Positions 11,543 to 21,321 of a DNA stretch of 64,000 bases are shown one piece after another. Below the pieces are notes generated by a model that saw nothing but the letters and a program-made list of their open reading frames with translations, ran no database searches and was not told the DNA's origin. Numbering within the stretch: position 1 is the stretch's first letter; every line of letters begins with the position of its first letter. The position numbers were made by a program, and so were the translations under genes. The stretch is from Caulochytrium protostelioides (lineage: Eukaryota > Chytridiomycota > Caulochytriomycetes > Caulochytriales > Caulochytriaceae): NCBI GenBank assembly GCA_003615045.1, contig ML014123.1, forward strand, positions 124,001 to 188,000, written 5' to 3'.

Positions 11543-13262
11543 CGTGAGTCAGAGGCGGATGCCGACACCGAGCGCGTCGTTGCGGATATCGAGCAAGATT
11601 CCAAGAGAGCCGGCGGCAGAACGTGTGCGGGAAAGCCCCGTCCTGAGGAGTCGAAGCGGGGCGAAGCGGTCGTGGCGCTGGCCGAGAGGGGTGTATCGTG
11701 GTGCGGCCCGAGGCCCACGGCAGACGCGGGTGTGCAGCGAGAGCCGTGGCAGCGCTCGATCGACGGCGCGTCGTCATGACCTTATTGCTGCGCGAGCCAA
11801 CGTGAGCGACGCTCCGCTTCCACCGCATAGGTCGGCTCGACCCGCGGCCGCGGAGGCGGGCGGCGACCGCGGCGCGTGCGGCGCGCGTGGTCCGAGCCGT
11901 GCTTGTCGCTCGCTCCGCCTTCGACGCCGCCGCCGCGGCCGCGGCCGCCGCTGCCGCTGACGCGTCACGGGAGACCTCGGCCGGCTGTTCGACGCTATGG
12001 CACGGCGCCTCGACTCGACAGCTGTGGGCTAGCACGGGATCGGACGGCGCCCGCCCCCGCCACTGGCCGCCCCCGCCACGGCCCCTTCTCGCCCAACCCT
12101 ACCGCGGGCCGAGCGCCACCGGGGATCTACATCTTGCCGCGCGGCGCCACGAGGCCGACACGACCAGCAGAGCGAGATGGCAGGGCCGGAGACGGCCATG
12201 AGCGGATGGCGCTGAGCGACCGCAGCCAGCGACGCGTTGAAGACGGCGGCGCCGAGACCGACGGGGATGGTCCGACGACCCACACCGGCGTCGGCATCGG
12301 CTTCATGGACATGGGGTGCTGTCGGACGTCGGACGAGCCCAGGACCCCTCCTCGCAGTCGTCGCTGACGCATGCTTGCTCATATCGCTGGCCGGCGAGGG
12401 CGGCTTCCACCGTTCATGGATTGGCGTGCCAGGATCCAGGTCCGATGTCGTTCCGGCCTCGGAGGACCCATCCGCACGATACGGCATGCGAAGGGTCTGC
12501 ACGAGCGCCACTTCGCATTGCGCTCATGGCCGCGTGTTCACGCCCATGAAGCACATGAAATGTATGAAGTGGACACTCCGATGGCGGAGACGGCGGAATC
12601 GGAGAAATCGCTGAAGGAATCGCTAATGCGCGTGCTAGACGCGTCGGAGGCTTGGGCCGCCGAGTCGGGTCATGGCAGGGGCCGGTCGTCGAGTCAGCCG
12701 ATGGCCCCTGGCGCCGCGGCGCGCCGCCGCGGAGAAGCGAAGCGAAGGGGAGGATGCGCCAGCCAGATCCGCGATGGGCTCGCCGTGGCACCCTCGCGCC
12801 GCGTCGGTGAAGACGCCCGAGAGCCACTGGCGTGCGATGTCATCCCACGACATCTTCGTACCGGCGGCGTGGCTCGCTTCAACGAAGTACGTCGATCGTC
12901 GATCGGATGGGTTGGCGGATGAGGTTGGCCAATGACATCGGCGCGGACCACGTCGGCGGCAGCGCAGATCACCTTCGAAGCGCTTCATGCCCAGAGATCG
13001 GCCGCAGGATTGCCGGTACGCGGCGAGGATGGACGCATGGGCTCGCAGGCTCACAGCACCCACGGCTCGGTTGGGCCATTCTCTCTCCCGACGACCTTCT
13101 CGCGGCGATCCACTCTTGGCGATTCTCGGTCGTGCGACGCCACGGTCCCCGGCCCCCGCGGTGTGCGTATCAAGAAGAGCGCACGCGGCTCAGGCGCGAC
13201 ATTCATAGGATCCGCGGGGCCTTCCTGCGGCTGACCCGACGCGCCTCGCTGCCCCCGGCAAC
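11543..13262. other. Intergenic, ataxin-2 5' flank to carnitine acyltransferase 5' flank
   Basis: About 1.7 kb between divergently transcribed genes. It is very GC-rich with several overlapping open frames, none with a recognisable domain. It probably holds both promoters; no specific element can be supported. Confidence 0.35.
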
Positions 13263-15164
13263 ATGCCGTCGACGTTCGAGCACGAGCACGCGCTGCAGCG
13301 GCTGCCGGTCCCGCCGCTCGCGCAAACGGTTGCCGTCTTCCTCAAGTCGGTCCAACCGCTGCAGTCGCCCGAAGCGCATGCACGCACGGCGGCACTCGCC
13401 GCGGCGTTCCTCGCGAACGAGGGCCCGGAGCTGCAGCGTCGCCTCGAGGCCCACGACGCCGCACAGCCCTACTCGTGGCTCGAGGCGTGGTGGCTGCGCG
13501 ACGCGTACTTGACGTGGCGCGAGGGCCTCATGATCAACTCCAACTGGTATATGCTGCTGCAGGATGCCGCGCGCCTGCCGCCGCTCCCGATCCGGCGCGA
13601 GCCCCAGTCGGCCGGGTATTCCCGCGCTCAGGTCCACCGCGCCACCATGGTCGCCGTCGGGCTCCTCAAATTCCACGAGCAGCTCTGCGCCGGCACCGTG
13701 CCGCCCGAGACCACCGCCGCCGGCCAGCCGCTCGATATGGACCAGTACCGCCATCTCTTCGGCGTGTGCCGCGTCCCCAAACCCGGCTGCGACGAGCTCG
13801 TCGAGAGCTTTCCCTCGCCGTCGAAGCATATCCTCCTGATGGCTGAGAGCCAGATGGCGGTCATCCAGGTCTATACCGACGTCGGGCAGCGCGTGTCGGT
13901 CCTCCACTTGTACAACCAGCTCTGCGACGCGCTGGATATGTTTGCCGCCGCGCCGACCCAGCAGCCGCCTGTCAGCATCTTCACGGGCCTGCATCGCGAT
14001 ACTTGGTCCAGTATCTACCAAGAGATCATCGATGCGTCGCCGGCCCACGCCGACAACATGCACGCCATCCAGCACGCCTTGTTCGCCATCTGCCTAGATG
14101 CCAACTCGCAGACCCTGCTGCAGAACTACTTTGCCACCAATACCTTCCATGGCCCCCACGGCTACAACCGCTGGTTCGACCTGGGGCTCAGCCTCGTCGC
14201 GTCGACCGACGGCCACGTCGGGATCAATGGCGAGCATTCGCCGTGCGACGCCCTCGTGCCTGTGCTGATGGTCGAGCAGGTCATGGCCGCGCAGCCCGAG
14301 ACCGACAAGGACGTCGTCGAACAGCTCCCCGCGTCAGCGTTTCCCTCACCGCGGCCACTGCTGTGGAACCTGCCGGGGCCCCGCTTCGCCGACCACTTCG
14401 CCGCCGCTGACCGCGCCGCGGCCCAAGCCGTGCTGAACTCCGACGTCCACGTTCTCCGCACCAACGCGATCGGCTCGACCTTCATCAAGCGCCAGGCGCG
14501 GTGCTCTCCGGATGCGTTTGTCCAGATGGCGCTGCAGGCGACCTTCTTCCGTCTCCACGACGAGCTGACGCCCGTCTATGAGACCGCGAGCACGCGCCTC
14601 TTCCGCCACGGCCGCACCGAGACCACGCGGTCGCTGTCGAACGCATCGGCGGCCTTTGTTCGCGCCTTGACGGCCGCCCATCGCGGCGGCGGCCGCGACC
14701 AGATCGCCGCCGAGCGCGCCGCCCTCGCGCCGCTGCTTACGACCGCATGCCACCAGCACCATGTGTACAGCGTGCAGGCGAGCAAGGGCCTCGGCTGCGA
14801 CCGGCACTTGCTCGGGCTGAAGCACTGCGTGGCCGCGGGCGAGCCGATGCCCGCGTTCCTGGCCGACCCCATCCAGCAGCGCTCGACGCACTGGCGTCTG
14901 TCGACGTCGGGCCTCGCGCCCGTCAGGCACATCCAGGGCACGGGCTTCGGCGCCGTCGTGCCCGACGGGTACGGCATGAACTACATTATCCTCCCGACGT
15001 ATCTCCGCATCGGCATCGAGTCCAAGCGTGCCTGCGAGGCCACCGACTCGGCCCGCTTCGCGCAGACCCTCACCGACGTGCTGGGCGATATGAAGGCGCT
15101 CTTCCCGCAGCCATCGACCTCCGCAGCTGCACCCGCAGCCGGCTCCAAGACTTCCAAGATCTAG
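13263..15164 (+). CDS. Carnitine O-acyltransferase (acetyltransferase type)
   Basis: Single exon, 633 residues, the usual length for a carnitine acetyltransferase. The N-terminus has the family's LQRLPVPPLAQTVAVFLKSV start of the fold. Catalytic His325 lies in GINGEHSPCDA. The carnitine-contacting STS motif is residues 547-549 (LSTSGLAP), followed by the conserved VPDGYGMNYII. It transfers short acyl groups between CoA and carnitine, moving acetyl units between peroxisome, cytosol and mitochondria. There is no clear N-terminal presequence, and the last residues are SKI, a plausible type 1 peroxisomal signal. The substrate class (acetyl rather than long-chain) is inferred from length and the absence of N-terminal membrane segments. 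A 5' non-coding exon is possible. Confidence 0.92.
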   Translation: MPSTFEHEHALQRLPVPPLAQTVAVFLKSVQPLQSPEAHARTAALAAAFLANEGPELQRRLEAHDAAQPYSWLEAWWLRDAYLTWREGLMINSNWYMLLQDAARLPPLPIRREPQSAGYSRAQVHRATMVAVGLLKFHEQLCAGTVPPETTAAGQPLDMDQYRHLFGVCRVPKPGCDELVESFPSPSKHILLMAESQMAVIQVYTDVGQRVSVLHLYNQLCDALDMFAAAPTQQPPVSIFTGLHRDTWSSIYQEIIDASPAHADNMHAIQHALFAICLDANSQTLLQNYFATNTFHGPHGYNRWFDLGLSLVASTDGHVGINGEHSPCDALVPVLMVEQVMAAQPETDKDVVEQLPASAFPSPRPLLWNLPGPRFADHFAAADRAAAQAVLNSDVHVLRTNAIGSTFIKRQARCSPDAFVQMALQATFFRLHDELTPVYETASTRLFRHGRTETTRSLSNASAAFVRALTAAHRGGGRDQIAAERAALAPLLTTACHQHHVYSVQASKGLGCDRHLLGLKHCVAAGEPMPAFLADPIQQRSTHWRLSTSGLAPVRHIQGTGFGAVVPDGYGMNYIILPTYLRIGIESKRACEATDSARFAQTLTDVLGDMKALFPQPSTSAAAPAAGSKTSKI

Positions 15165-15545
15165 CCGGATGCCGCGTCTCCTTCCCGCGTGGGTCACGCC
15201 ACCACCGTCTTTTCCGGGGTGCATACGGTCATCACCGCTTCCTCGCTCTCCATTTCTCTCTCTCTCTCCCTCTCTTTCTCACAAACACTGGCACCCTCAT
15301 ACCCTCTTACTTACTTTTTCCCATGCGTGATTCTGCCCGCAGTGGCATAAGGTGGGTCCCTCTCCTTGTTGTTACTGTTCTTGTTACTGTACATAAGAGA
15401 AAAAAAACCTAGCGGATGGAATTGCGACCGTCTACAGGGGAACAGGTCACGGTCGCTGAACGGTGCGATAAAGCGCGTTCAATGACCGAACCATCGGCCT
15501 AGTGGTGAGGGGGGCGACCATTCGATCGCCGAGATCGATGGACGC
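15165..15545. other. Convergent intergenic with CT microsatellite
   Basis: 3' flanks of the carnitine acyltransferase and the Sec14-like gene. A pyrimidine tract with a (CT)n core lies at about 15246-15283. No gene seen. Confidence 0.5.
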
Positions 15546-17005
15546 TCAGCGCGAGACCATGGGCCACGTGGCCTGCGTGCCGAGCCCGGCATCGGTGATG
15601 CGGCCGGTGCGGTGGTAGACGGTTTTCGAGCGGATATACGGCGACATGGCGAGGTAGGCCTTGACGACGGCCTGGTGGCCGATGGCGCGCTCGGCGGCGG
15701 CGGCGGCGATGTCGGGGGCGGCGGCGGCCGACGCCCAGGCCTGGGTAGCGCGAATCCAGGCATCCCCCGCGGAGCGGTGCTCGGCTACGAGGCGGACCCG
15801 GGTTACCTTGTCGGCAAAGAGCGCGTCACGCTGGGCGCGCTCTTCGGGGCTCGGCGGCGTATAGACCCACTCAGGGCCCGTGCCGCCGACGAAGGACGAC
15901 GGGAGCTGATCGGCGTCGATGTACTCGAGGACCTGCTCTTTTTTGATGAACTTGACCTTGCTGCTGACGACTGGGTCAAGCAGCGGCTTGATGATGGCCC
16001 AGCACGAGTTAAAGACCCACGGCGCGTTGACAATGAGCGCCGTGCTCAAACACTCCGGGTAGTAACCCTCGAGGCACTTGACAAAGAAGCGGATAAAGCC
16101 CATATCAAAGTTGGTCATCATGCTGAAACCCGTCATGTCAAAGACGGTGGTGGCGGCCTCGCTGTCGCCCGTCATGCAGAGGCGGCCGACCTCCATCTGG
16201 TAGGCGCAGAGCCGCTGCGAATCGATCAGCTGCGACTTGGACTTGTCGTGGTGCTTGATATGGATCATGAAACAGGGCCGGCCAGCCTTGTCGACGCCGT
16301 ACACATAGGTCTTGCCGCTCGCCAGTTCCCACTCCGGAAGCAACGCCTCTGGATCGCGCATCAGCTCGGCGATGCCGAAGTGGAAGCGCCACACGAGGCA
16401 GTCGAGCAGCATCTCCACGGCCTGCGGGACCTCCCACTTGCGGGCGCGCAGAAAGCGCAGCATCAGACTATCCGGGTGGTCGATGTCAATGCAATGGTAC
16501 AGCACATCGAAGAGCGAGATGCAGAGCGGGTCGTCCGAAACCACTTTGGCGGCCTCGTCGCTCGTGTCCGACCGATCATCCGCGGACTGCATGGACGACG
16601 CGTCCGCGTCCGCCGTGGCGGCGCCGCCCGCGGCTGACCCGACCACAGGCGCCGCCGGGCCCCCGGAAGGGAGCACAATCGGCCGCGACGAGAGCGACGG
16701 ATGACTGTGCGCGGCGGGCCGATGCGCGATCGCGTCCTCATTTCGCTGCGGAAGCAGCTTCAGCGTCAATGCCCATGCCTCCCGCAGCGTCGCTTCTTGC
16801 TCGGGCGTGAGATTTTCTGCATCAACACCCGATGACACAGACACATATCAGTTCAGGCGGGAAGCACGTATAATAAAGAAAGGAAGAAAGAAAATGAGAG
16901 GCCGAGAGGATCGATCGATTTCGCCGAGATCACGCAACAACAAGGGTCCGCTAGAGACGACGTCGGTGCCAACTTACTGATATGGCCCGGGTCAGTGGCC
17001 GACAT
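15546..17005 (-). CDS. Sec14-like CRAL-TRIO lipid-transfer protein, two exons
   Basis: Exon 1 is complement(16978..17005), 28 nt (MSATDPGHI plus one base). The intron is 16817-16977 (GTAAGT...TGCAG, 161 nt) and exon 2 is complement(15546..16816); the product has 432 residues. After an Ala/Ser-rich disordered stretch, the CRAL-TRIO-N helices occupy about 125-160 (DSLMLRFLRARKWEVPQAVE). The CRAL-TRIO lobe runs from about 180 to 340, with FDMTGFSMMTNFDMGFIRFF and APWVFNSCWAIIKPLLDP. It resembles the yeast Sec14 homologues Csr1/Sfh2. Expected role: exchange of phosphatidylinositol or sterol-like ligands between membranes, affecting phosphoinositide signalling. The conceptual upstream start (a GTG) lies inside the intron and was rejected. 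Paralogue-level assignment is not possible by eye. Confidence 0.88.
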
Positions 17006-17697
17006 GGCGTCGATCACGCAGTGAAGCGGCTAAGAAAGGCGGGAAGTTCAAGACCGCTCAACGCTTGCCGGGCGACGGACGGAGAAAGACGGGAGGCTGG
17101 TGGTTCAGCCATGCGCTGGCGACGCGAGAACTCCTCGACGACCGATGATCCTGCGGGGTGGGCCGTGACAATGGCAAAGGATCGATTCCGGCGACCGCTC
17201 AGCGATGGGGTCGACACGCGGCAGGGAAGATCAAGGGGCTGAAGAGCTCGGAGAGTGAGCAACGTCTCTCCGCCGATCAAACACCTCGGATACAAGCGCG
17301 CTTATTCAGAGTATACTGAACATACAGAGAGCGTAGGCAGGAGCCGTCATCAGCGCGGCTGCGCGCGACGCGTCCCGCAGCGAGGGCCTGATGTGCAGAT
17401 CCACTGAGGCCACACCATCCCGCGGCGGCAACGTGGCCGGCGGTACGGGGCCGGAGATATATCGCCGATGCCGACGACCCAACGCGGCCCCGCCCTCGCT
17501 CTTTCCCGGTCCATTTCCTCGTGGTACGGCCCGATCCCGCCCCGCCACACCGATGGCGGCGGCACCGCCGTGCCGAGAGGGGCGCGAAGACGCGACGACC
17601 CGCGTCGCCGCCTTCCATGCCTGCCGGACCTGGGCGGCCTCCTCGGCGCGGCACAAGCGGGAACCCACGTCAGGGGAGAACCCGTGCGGCCGCGTGC
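17006..17697. other. Intergenic, Sec14-like 5' flank to TTC36-like 3' end
   Basis: No recognisable gene. Open frames on both strands are compositional. It likely contains the Sec14-like promoter next to 17005 and the 3' flank of the TTC36-like gene. Confidence 0.35.
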
Positions 17698-18468
17698 TTA
17701 GCGTGGCGGTCCGGCCGCCGGCTGCGGGCCAGCCTCGTTGGCCTGCGGCTGATAGAGCCGGGCCATGGCGTGAGCCATGGTCGCGTTGCACAGCTTGCCA
17801 TACGGGTTCTCCTTGACGGCGCGCTTCGCGACGGCGTTGCCGAACCGCGCGCCCTGGGCAAAATCGAGATCGGCCGCGCCCTCGGCGCCGTTCTGCTTGT
17901 GGAGCACGGCGCGCTGCGTATAGATCTGCCCGAGCAGGGCCAAGCGGTCGCCGCTGTCGGCCATGGCGGCGTCCGCAGGGGCGGCCGCGCCAGACGCTGG
18001 CGGATGGGGATCGGCGGCGGGCTCGCGCGTATGCCGCGCATAGTGAATGGCACGGTTGAGATCGGCCATGGCAGCGGCCGTGTCGCCCCGCAAGCGGTGC
18101 ACCTGGGCGCGATTGTTGTACGCGCTGGCGTAGCTCGGTGCAGCGGCCACGACGGCATCGAGCAGCGCGAGCGCCGCATCGTAGGCCGCGGCGGGGGCCG
18201 CCGTCGATGCGGTCGGCGAGGCATCGGCGGTGACGGCGCCGGCCGTCACGGCTTCGGCGGCAGCGACGGCCTCGACCTCGCCTTGGCGCGCGGCTGCCAG
18301 CGCCTCGGCCGTCAGATGGTAGCCGTCTGCAGGCGCCACCAGACCCGACAGATCGACCCAGTCCGCCTCATCGTCGTTTTCGGGCTCGAGGATGATGCCC
18401 GCATCCGGGTTGAAGATCAGGTCCAAAATCCGGTCATCGCGGCCCGTGGCCGTAGCGGGCTTCGGCAT
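17698..18468 (-). CDS. TTC36: TTC36-like tetratricopeptide protein
   Basis: 256 residues from the ATG at 18468 (MPKPATATGRDDRILDLIFN). This start is chosen because LIFNPD near the N-terminus is the opening motif of TTC36 (HBP21), and the open frame further upstream is a low-complexity repeat. The TPR core has AYNNRAQVHRLRGDTAAAM, a second TPR near LLGQIYTQRAVLHKQNGAEG, and the diagnostic C-terminal NPYGKLCNATMAHAMARL. The protein is longer than the usual 190 or so residues because of Ala-rich insertions. TTC36 family members bind Hsp70; the cellular role in flagellated fungi is not established. Its presence near many flagellar genes may be coincidental. Confidence 0.85.
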   Translation of the reverse strand: MPKPATATGRDDRILDLIFNPDAGIILEPENDDEADWVDLSGLVAPADGYHLTAEALAAARQGEVEAVAAAEAVTAGAVTADASPTASTAAPAAAYDAALALLDAVVAAAPSYASAYNNRAQVHRLRGDTAAAMADLNRAIHYARHTREPAADPHPPASGAAAPADAAMADSGDRLALLGQIYTQRAVLHKQNGAEGAADLDFAQGARFGNAVAKRAVKENPYGKLCNATMAHAMARLYQPQANEAGPQPAAGPPR

Positions 18469-19311
18469 GATGTCCGCCTTCCGACTCAGCCCGTCAGATC
18501 TCCGCTTGCGCTGTCTGTTTCGTGGGCCGACGAGAGCACGCGGGAGCTGTGACGCACGAATGAATCTCCAAAAAGGAAGTGGGAAGCTGCGTTGTGTAGA
18601 AAGCGGCAGACGAGATGTTGTCGACGACGTGGTGATGTTGGTGCTGATGCTGGTGCTGGTGCTGGTGCTGATGGTGATGGTGGTGCTTATGGTGATGCTG
18701 ATGCTGATGGTGATGCTGATGGCGATCGCGATCGCGATCGCGAACACCATCATCATTGTTCTCATGCAGCCGATCGCCTTCGCAGCACTGGCACACGACA
18801 TCCACTGGCGGGCTTCATAACAGCGGGAAGCTTGGCCCGCAGACGGAAGCCGAAGAGCAGCACCGGATCGGATGATGGACCGGCCAACGGGCGGCTCGAA
18901 GCCGGCGCCGCCGCAGCCCTGGCGGCGCGGCCAGCAGGCGGCGTGGCAGCCCCGGCACGGGGTCCGGTGGCGCCGCGCCCATGAACAGGCCGCCGGCCCC
19001 GACCCCCTCCGGCGCCCGTGGCCGCCCGCGGCGCTCTCGCTGGCGATCGCATCTTCAGCTCGCTTGGCAGATCGTCCCGGTCGTGGTCTCGCCGGCCGTG
19101 GTCCTCGGAAGTTGCAGCACGCCGGCGCGCGCCGGTGTTTGCCACAGTATCCGCAGCGCTGTCTGAGTCTCTCGTCCCACGAGGCTGCCTCATCCTTCCG
19201 CGAGCACCACAGCGGACGCCCGAGAGCGGTTCTGCCCAGGCGCTTGCGCGTGCAGTACTTCGTGAAGTCCTTCCGCAGGCCATCCAGATATAGTATTATA
19301 GATATTGCAGT
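18469..19311. other. Repeat-bearing flank upstream of TTC36-like gene
   Basis: Contains an imperfect tri/hexanucleotide repeat at about 18625-18750. The minus-strand frame of TTC36 stays open up to 19311 with no ATG above 18801, and includes a Cys-rich segment (RCGYCGKHRRAPACC) near 19130-19180. I cannot assign it to a family, so it is not called as a gene. Confidence 0.3.
18625..18750. repeat. Imperfect GATGCT/GGTGCT and GCGATC repeat
   Basis: Low-complexity tandem array of GATG, GGTGCTG and GATGGTG units ending in a short GCGATC run (18721-18742). On the minus strand it would encode Ile/Ser/Thr dipeptide repeats, which argues that the TTC36 reading frame does not start upstream of it. Confidence 0.8.
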
Positions 19312-19644
19312 CTATTCATTTTTCTTTCTTTTTTTCTCTTCTTCTCTCTTTTTGTACTCTGGGTCGAGAGGATTGAAATTCACTGGTTGATCGGTGACCC
19401 GCTGTAAACCAGCGGTGACGGGCGGCAGAACAGCGTTCTTCGGCGAGGGCTTTATCTGCTTTGTCTGCGACCTTGCCGTTGCCTCAATCTCGGGAATGCG
19501 GTGATGCCAGTAGTTCGTACCAGAGACAACCACAGGATGGTCGGGGGACCAAGACTTGAAAGGTGCCAATGTCCGGGCGGGGGCTGCCATAACCGTCGCC
19601 ACGGCCATGACCAGAGCCACAAGGAGCCATCGGCCGGGATTCAT
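19312..19644 (-). CDS. Small secreted or membrane-inserted protein, unknown
   Basis: 110 residues from the ATG at 19644. Residues 1-21 are a clear signal peptide: MNPGR, then the hydrophobic core WLLVALVMAVATVMA, then AAPA as a cleavage-like site. The mature part contains WSPDHPVVVSGTNYWHHRIPEI and then a basic and Pro-rich stretch. It ends in a strongly charged tail (YKKREEEKKRKKNE). I recognise no family. An upstream in-frame Met exists (19797), but it would place the hydrophobic core in the middle of the protein, so the later start is preferred. If the hydrophobic segment is not cleaved, the protein would be a single-pass type with a cytosolic Lys/Glu tail, which resembles small mitochondrial or ER proteins as much as effectors. 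Confidence 0.55.
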   Translation of the reverse strand: MNPGRWLLVALVMAVATVMAAPARTLAPFKSWSPDHPVVVSGTNYWHHRIPEIEATARSQTKQIKPSPKNAVLPPVTAGLQRVTDQPVNFNPLDPEYKKREEEKKRKKNE

Positions 19645-21321
19645 GGTGCCCTCGCACGCGGTTGGCCTCAGCAGTGATCGCGGAGTGATACTGGCAAGCC
19701 GCACACAGAGGTGAAGGGGTGGGGGGATACGAGCCGGAAAAAAGGTAGACGGATGAACACGCCGCTCGAGCGAATATAGGCAGACGCGCGTAGTCAACCC
19801 GCCAGTTGGCTAAGAAAGCAGCGCTTCCTCAGCGTCCCATCATCCACGCATCATCCATGCATCATCCACGCAGGCATCTGTCGTGTCGCTGATATTTATA
19901 GCCATCGGCTGGCTCGTACGCACCATCTGCTGCTGGATGAAACTCCGGCGGCAGATGGTCGGGCCCAAAACACGGCTGGGCCTGCCCACCTTCTCGGTCC
20001 GTTTGGCAGAGCGCCGACGGATTCAGAGTCACAGTGCCCAAGCGCCTGGCCGCATATCGGCTGCCCTGTCTTTGCTCTGGCCCTCGCCATTGCTTTCTTA
20101 GCGGCCACTCGGGCCCGAGAGGCTATAGGAGCTGTGGCTGCTGTATAAGTCCAAAGAACGGTCGAAGCGGCCTTTAGGCTGTCTCTCCTTTTTTTTTTTG
20201 CACATGTCCCTATCGGCTTCTCAATCGTTCTGTCTGCCGTCGCCTTCAACGTAATAGCACTGCCTGCAGAGATTGTTCTGCTCTTGTCCGTGGGCTGTGG
20301 CCTCATTTCAGCCACGGCGTTTCGGACGCAATGGATCGATGATGTGACGTCCACCTGCCCAATCCGAGAGATGTAATTTGGGCACGCGGAAGCGGAAGCC
20401 GACCCGGCGCGCCGACCGAATCCGTCCCGAGACCGCGGCGCGGCCTTTTTTTAATGCGAAGACCCTTTTTTGTCAACGAGTCGATGGTGCCGAAGGGCAG
20501 CGCATGGCCCAGGCTGGGAGGGGGCGTGGGTATCGGCCGCGCTCGACAGAGCGCCGGGGCACCGTTCCCTCAACGCCACCAGCCCGACCCACGGGCCGTC
20601 AAAAGTCAAAAGTCTAAAGAAAAAATTGAGCAAAATCGGCAGAATACAGGGGCGGAAGGCGGGGCGTGAGGGAGCCGTGAGAGGGCCTGTCATGCGGCAC
20701 GCGTCATGCATTGCCCAACCGATGAGCAACACCACGATCAGCCGGACCACGGCGCAATGACGCGAACGGGAGCGCCAGGTCGACGGGCCATGCGGCACGG
20801 AGAGCGCTCCCCGCGTTCAGGCGTCGGTGCGACCCCGCCCGCCCCGGAGCCAGCGCGCAGCGCGCGGAGGCGGCATGCTGCGCGCTGCGCCATGGATGTC
20901 GCAGCGCGCCTCGGTCCTGCTTGTCATGGAAGCGATGCGCGTCGCGTGGCTGCCGACGCTCGGCGGTGTCAGAGCATGCCCCGACCATCCGCACTCGCAT
21001 CTAGTTCGCATGGAGTTCGCGTCCAGCGAGTGATGCGTGCCATCGAATTGCCGACTTATCATCACTTTCGAGGAACAGATGATCGAATCGACGCGTGGCG
21101 CTCGGGTCGAGGGATACGTGATTTGAGCTTATTTTATTTTGAATCGCCGAGAAGGTCTGACAACGCCCTGAAACCCTAGCGCAGGGGTGCTGCTCTTCGT
21201 CGTGCCATCGCACCGTCTTTCACGCGACGCCATCAACGACGCCGAGCTTTATCGTTTGCTCTGTGTTCTCGTGACTTTTCCCGGTTGACTCGTAATCTCC
21301 CTCCCTCTGTTTCATCTCATC
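19645..21321. other. Intergenic with possible broken membrane-protein frame
   Basis: About 1.7 kb without a supported gene. Around 19883-20376 on the plus strand, hydrophobic segments appear in successive frames, separated by an 11-T run at 20189-20199 (see findings). The right part (20400-21300) is the upstream flank of the hexokinase gene and shows nothing recognisable. Confidence 0.3.

Noticed and set aside
13203-15224. Long minus-strand frames opposite the carnitine acyltransferase
   Set aside because: Exact antisense mirrors of a confidently identified gene; Arg/Gly/His-rich with no domain.
15612-16637. 341-codon plus-strand frame opposite the Sec14-like gene
   Set aside because: Antisense shadow; the CRAL-TRIO domain is on the other strand.
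15546-16844. Sec14-like gene starting with GTG at 16844
   Set aside because: A non-ATG start lies inside a GT-AG intron; the 28-nt exon at 16978-17005 supplies an ATG in phase.
17521-18552. 343-codon plus-strand frame opposite TTC36
   Set aside because: Antisense shadow of the TPR gene, Arg/Gly-rich.
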